Assembly (NCBI GenBank): GCA_026395035.1 | Contig: JAPLZN010000112.1 | Coordinates: forward strand, 1-7,637 | DNA length: 7,637 nucleotides | Direction: 5' to 3' | Source: Candidatus Vogelbacteria bacterium | GTDB taxonomy: Bacteria; Patescibacteriota; Minisyncoccia; Phycocordibacterales; XYD1-FULL-46-19 | Shown: positions 4,945-7,637 of the stretch, in pieces | How the letters are laid out: each line of letters begins with the position of its first letter | Position numbering within the stretch: position 1 is the stretch's first letter | Notes under the pieces: generated by a model | The model's database searches: none | Told to the model about the DNA's origin: nothing | The model's input: the letters and a program-made list of their open reading frames with translations, nothing else | Made by a program: the position numbers and the translations under genes

Positions 4945-6003
4945 ATGGCAATGTTAAACTGGTTCAACAACATCTTCTCGAGTGATATCGGGATTGATTT
5001 GGGCACTTCAAATACCCTTATTTATGTTAAGGGTCAGGGGATTGTTTTGTCCGAACCGTCGATGGTGGCGGTTAATCAAAAGACCGGTCGGGTGGTGGCA
5101 GTCGGGACCGATGCCAAACTGATGGTGGGCCGGACTCCGGCGCACATCGAGGCAATTTCGCCGCTTACGGGCAGTGTTATCTCCAATTTTGAAGTGGCCG
5201 AGGAAATGCTGTCTTATTTTATCAAGCGAGCGGGGGACGCGGCCAAGAAACGCCTGCTTCGTCCGCGCGTCGTGGTTTCGGTTCCGACCGGTATTACCAA
5301 TGTCGAACGCCGGGCGGTACGCGACGCAATAAAGAATGCCGGCGCGCGCGAAGTTCATATTGTCGAAGTGCCGATGGCGGCCGCGCTAGGAATTCGTTTG
5401 CCCGTACACGATCCGGTCGGTTCAATGATTATCGATATCGGTGGTGGAACGACCGATATCGCCGTGGTGTCTTTGGGTGGAATCGTCAAATCCAAAATCT
5501 TGCCAATTGCCGGCGATAAATTGAATGCCGATATTATGTCCTATGTGCGGGACGAATTTAAGATCTTGCTCGGCGAAAAAACGGCGGAAGATGTCAAGAT
5601 CCAGATCGGCTCGGTCCAGAAGGATGGTCCGCCGAAAGAGGCGACGATTCGCGGCCGTGATCTGGTTACCGGTCTGCCCCGAGAAGTGATTATTACCGAC
5701 GCGGACATTCGTGAAGCGATTACTCATTCCATCTCTATTTTAATCGACTCCATCAAAGAAGTATTGGAATCAACTCCGCCAGAGGTCGTGTCGGATGTTA
5801 TGCGCCGGGGAATTGTGTTGGTTGGCGGCGGTTCGCTTATTTCCGGCTTGCCGGAACTGCTCGAACGAGAGCTGGAGATGCCAATCCATCTGGAGGAAGA
5901 GCCGAAAACAGCGGTTATCCGCGGGGCGGGGGTGATCCTTGAGGACCTTATCCGGTACAGCGAAATATTGATCGACAATGAAGATGAGTTACCTCCGCGT
6001 TAA
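4945..6003 (+). CDS. mreB: Rod shape-determining actin homologue MreB
   Basis: MreB forms membrane-bound filaments that organise lateral peptidoglycan synthesis. The 352-residue protein has an amphipathic N-terminus (MLNWFNNIF, from residue 3) suited to membrane binding, phosphate-1 loop DIGIDLGTSNTLIY (14-27), VSVPTGITNVERRA (111-124), phosphate-2 loop DIGGGTTDIAVVSLGG (164-179), IAGDKLN (188-194), GEKTAEDVK (210-218) and the adenosine motif GIVLVGGGSLISGLPEL (289-305). Length is typical. One key position is unusual: the family's IEEPMAAAIG reads VEVPMAAALG (140-149), placing V142 where the catalytic glutamate (T. maritima E131) normally sits, with E141 one residue earlier. ATG 4945 is used; ATG 4951 is an alternative that starts exactly at the amphipathic segment. 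Its end overlaps mreC by 26 nt, as expected for one operon. Confidence 0.96.
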   Translation: MAMLNWFNNIFSSDIGIDLGTSNTLIYVKGQGIVLSEPSMVAVNQKTGRVVAVGTDAKLMVGRTPAHIEAISPLTGSVISNFEVAEEMLSYFIKRAGDAAKKRLLRPRVVVSVPTGITNVERRAVRDAIKNAGAREVHIVEVPMAAALGIRLPVHDPVGSMIIDIGGGTTDIAVVSLGGIVKSKILPIAGDKLNADIMSYVRDEFKILLGEKTAEDVKIQIGSVQKDGPPKEATIRGRDLVTGLPREVIITDADIREAITHSISILIDSIKEVLESTPPEVVSDVMRRGIVLVGGGSLISGLPELLERELEMPIHLEEEPKTAVIRGAGVILEDLIRYSEILIDNEDELPPR

Positions 6004-6781
6004 CAGTTTTAATTTTCATCGGGGCGAAGGATCGGGGTGGAAAAAACCGGTGCTGTTTGCTGTGACGGTAATCGTGCTTTATGTGTGGGGATCGGGGGCT
6101 TTTTCTGACGCTTTTTCTTTTGTGACCTATCCCTTTACCCGTTTTTTTGGGCGGGCGAGCGAGAACTTTACCGATTCACTGCGCTTTCGGCGATCTTTGA
6201 TCCTGGAGAACGATCGTTTGGTGAGAGAAAATACGGAATTGAAAGTTGAAAATCAAGTGATTGGAGCGCTTAAGGTGGAAAACGAACAGTTGCGAGGGTT
6301 TCGAGCGGGAAATCAAAATGGCGGGAAAATGATGTATGCGAAAGTGATTGCCAAACCAAGCCATCTGCCTTATGACGAGATTGTTATTGATGCCGGAACG
6401 GATAACAATCTGTCACTGCGACCCGGACTTTTGGTCTTTGCCGATCGCCGGGTTATCTTGGGACAAATCGAGCAGGTGGGTAAAAGATCCTCCAAGGTCA
6501 AACTTTATTCCGAAGGCGGAGTATCGTTGCCGATTGCGGTGGGAGAGGCGGGTAGTCCAAGTGTTGCGCTTGGTCTTGGGAATGGCAATTTCAGCCTGTC
6601 TCTTCCGCGCGGAATTTCCGTTCGTGTCGGTGATACCGTCGACACAACGATTATTGGTAGCTATTTGCTGGGCTATGTGGGAAAGATCAACAAGGATCCG
6701 AATGACCCTTTCCAAAAAATTCTTTTTCGCAGTCCGTACAATATTTTTTCCCTGACCTGGGTTTTTGTGTCCTATGATTAG
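5978..6781 (+). CDS. mreC: Rod shape-determining protein MreC
   Basis: MreC is a bitopic membrane protein that links MreB and MreD to PBP2 and activates PBP2 through its extracytoplasmic beta domain. The 267-residue product has a short basic cytoplasmic N-terminus, one membrane segment (about 24-40), a coiled coil (about 68-108, with NDRLVRENTELKVENQ and a second ENEQL repeat) and a beta-rich C-terminal region with YAKVIAKPSHLPYDEIVIDAGT (120-141, a typical MreC stretch), GLLVFADRRVILGQI (150-164) and LGYVGKI near the end. ATG 5978 overlaps the 3' end of mreB by 26 nt; ATG 5984 is an equally possible start. Neither has a Shine-Dalgarno sequence, so coupling to mreB translation is likely. The stop overlaps the start of the mreD-like gene. 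Confidence 0.94.
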   Translation: MKMSYLRVNSFNFHRGEGSGWKKPVLFAVTVIVLYVWGSGAFSDAFSFVTYPFTRFFGRASENFTDSLRFRRSLILENDRLVRENTELKVENQVIGALKVENEQLRGFRAGNQNGGKMMYAKVIAKPSHLPYDEIVIDAGTDNNLSLRPGLLVFADRRVILGQIEQVGKRSSKVKLYSEGGVSLPIAVGEAGSPSVALGLGNGNFSLSLPRGISVRVGDTVDTTIIGSYLLGYVGKINKDPNDPFQKILFRSPYNIFSLTWVFVSYD

Positions 6782-7034
6782 GTTCTATTATTCATTATCA
6801 GTGCTGGCTCTTTCGCCGATTCTTCCGTGGTGGGTGTCGGCAATCGTTCTACTGGCGGGAATTCTTTTATTCCGTCGTTACTTTGAAGCGTCGGTGTTGG
6901 TATTTTTATATGATCTAAGTTTCGGCTTGCCCGGCGGGGGTCTGCTAAAAAATGAGTTTTCTTTTACTATTATCGTTACTTGTATTATTCTGGTGGTCGA
7001 ATGGTATAAGGAAAGACTGAGGGTCTATAAATAA
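6774..7034 (+). CDS. Very short MreD-like membrane protein
   Basis: The 86-residue product occupies the mreD position between mreC and PBP2, and the ATG overlaps the mreC stop in an ATGATTAG arrangement. It is strongly hydrophobic: a long run at about 5-33 (one or two passes, interrupted by SPILPWW), a segment at 36-50 containing FLYDLSFGLPGG, which recalls the aspartate-containing GlxxDl pattern of MreD, and a last helix at about 62-76 followed by a basic tail. Canonical MreD has about 160 residues and five or six helices, so this is half-sized. No downstream reading frame or frameshift that would restore the rest is visible before the repeat at 7029. TTG 6765 in the same frame is a possible but less likely start. 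Its function as MreD is inferred from position and topology, not from firm sequence identity. Confidence 0.7.
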   Translation: MIRFYYSLSVLALSPILPWWVSAIVLLAGILLFRRYFEASVLVFLYDLSFGLPGGGLLKNEFSFTIIVTCIILVVEWYKERLRVYK

Positions 7035-7137
7035 CGAACAAGCGGAAAGTAATAAGTAGAGAAAAGGGGTGGACAGAAAATGATATTACTTATCACTTAC
7101 GGCTTACCGCTTATTGCTTATCGCTTATTGCTTATTT
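7029..7137. repeat. Inverted repeat of 7-nt units (CTTAYYG array) upstream of PBP2
   Basis: Seven consecutive heptads run from 7089 to 7137: CTTATCA, CTTACGG, CTTACCG, CTTATTG, CTTATCG, CTTATTG, CTTATTT. On the opposite side, 7029-7056 reads as four complementary-type heptads: AAATAAC, GAACAAG, CGGAAAG, TAATAAG. The arms pair in more than one register. The tightest stem is about 7046-7058 with 7086-7098; the outer register pairs 7029-7056 with 7110-7137. The loop (about 7059-7085) is purine-rich. The array starts inside the last codons of the mreD-like gene and ends 5 bases before the PBP2 ATG, filling the gap. Slippage-prone structure; a regulatory role is inferred only. Confidence 0.85.
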
Positions 7138-7142
7138 AAATT

Positions 7143-7637
7143 ATGGCACGGAAAATAATAGATTACGACATTGCGCCAGACGAGATTTTTTTGGACAACA
7201 GTAATTTGCCGGACCTGGACACTAACCAATTTGAAGGTCGGATCGAACGGCCGATCTCCAAATCGGCGCTCTGGCTATCCGGGATCGTTTTGGCGGCTCT
7301 GCTTGTTTTGTTTTTGGGGCGCGTTGCTTATTTACAGATCTGGAGGGGAACCGGTTATGCCGAACGGAGTCGAAATAACAGTTTGCGACACACGGTAATT
7401 TTGCCGCCCCGCGGGATAATTTACGATCGGGGCGAAGTCGAGTTGGCCTGGAACAAACCCGACCGACATTATATAGAAAAACCCGGATTCTCGATTCTGC
7501 TGGGCTATCTAGGCTTTCCTGAGGAAGATAATCGTTCTTCCGTGGTCTATTCCGAAGATGAACTGGTTGGCCGAGCGGGGATAGAGAACCAATTTAACGA
7601 TCTATTGACCGGCGAAAAAGGGGTAAAAGTTGAAGAA
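7143..7637 (+). CDS. mrdA: Penicillin-binding protein 2 (class B, peptidoglycan transpeptidase), 5' part
   Basis: PBP2 is the elongasome transpeptidase; it crosslinks peptidoglycan strands made by RodA and is activated by MreC. The frame is open for 165 codons to the window edge, so the catalytic SxxK, SxN and KTG motifs lie outside. Visible are a cytoplasmic N-terminus rich in Asp/Glu (about 1-40), one membrane helix (about 43-60), GRVAYLQIWRGTGYAERSRNN (59-79), the family hallmark LPPRGIIYDR (87-96), ELAWN (100-104), an LLGYLGFPEED stretch (119-129), and GRAGIENQFNDLLTGEKG (143-160), the GxxGlE block that precedes the transpeptidase domain. The head region between the YDR and AGIE blocks is only about 50 residues, much shorter than in E. 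coli PBP2. ATG 7143 lies 5 bases after the heptad array, with no Shine-Dalgarno sequence. It could instead be called FtsI-like, but mre linkage favours PBP2. Confidence 0.9.
   Translation, partial: MARKIIDYDIAPDEIFLDNSNLPDLDTNQFEGRIERPISKSALWLSGIVLAALLVLFLGRVAYLQIWRGTGYAERSRNNSLRHTVILPPRGIIYDRGEVELAWNKPDRHYIEKPGFSILLGYLGFPEEDNRSSVVYSEDELVGRAGIENQFNDLLTGEKGVKVEE

Noticed and set aside
6765..6773. TTG 6765 as the start of the mreD-like gene
   Set aside because: ATG 6774 overlaps the mreC stop in a typical coupled arrangement and starts just before the first hydrophobic segment.
7089..7137. Short direct repeats suggesting a CRISPR array
   Set aside because: The units are contiguous 7-mers without spacers, form an inverted repeat with 7029-7056, and no cas gene is present.
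7171..7398. A 75-codon + strand reading frame
   Set aside because: It lies inside the PBP2 frame that runs from 7143 to the window end; the PBP2 frame has clear family motifs, so this is a shadow.
158..7637. Alternative genetic code with UGA read as an amino acid
   Set aside because: No gene here ends in TGA, but all frames are full length with TGA as a stop and show no in-frame TGA, so the standard code is sufficient.

Overview
The window looks like a chromosomal stretch from a small-genome candidate-phyla bacterium, most likely Patescibacteria/CPR (Parcubacteria-like). This is an inference from several traits seen together: compact versions of core proteins (a 232-aa DNA polymerase III delta-prime, a prolyl-tRNA synthetase without the editing insertion, an 86-aa MreD-like protein), genes all on one strand, no clear Shine-Dalgarno sequences, AT-rich heptad repeat hairpins between genes, and the order frr - site-2 protease - proS next to an mre/PBP2 cluster. 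The standard genetic code fits: all large reading frames are intact with TGA read as stop, although no gene here ends in TGA.

Layout, all on the + strand. 13-152 is a MITE/REP-like inverted-repeat element ending 5 bases before holB (158-856). A second, related element lies at 901-1052 and ends 11 bases before an AT-rich membrane-anchored gene of unknown function (1064-1684). Next come frr (1736-2287), an AT-rich heptad inverted repeat (2291-2375), a 20-codon hydrophobic mini-ORF (2377-2439) and the M50 site-2 protease gene rseP (2441-3547), one base after the mini-ORF stop. A terminator-like hairpin and a well-formed sigma70-type promoter then separate rseP from proS (3630-4877). The last third is a cell-shape operon: mreB (4945-6003), mreC (5978-6781, overlapping mreB), a very short mreD-like gene (6774-7034, overlapping mreC), a second heptad inverted repeat (about 7029-7137), and the 5' part of a class B penicillin-binding protein 2 gene (7143 to the end).

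How the genes fit together. holB, frr and proS serve replication and translation. rseP is a membrane protease. mreB, mreC, the mreD-like gene and PBP2 together would form an elongasome (Rod complex) that directs lateral peptidoglycan synthesis. The most notable observations are: (1) two differently sequenced intergenic inverted repeats that are both built on a 7-nt period; (2) paired MITE-like elements flanking holB, whose ends run up to start codons; (3) predicted leaderless starts with the same 8-nt gap between -10 box and ATG at three genes; (4) valine in MreB at the position of the usual catalytic glutamate; and (5) a conspicuous hydrophobic mini-ORF abutting rseP. I see no defence system, CRISPR array, tRNA or rRNA.
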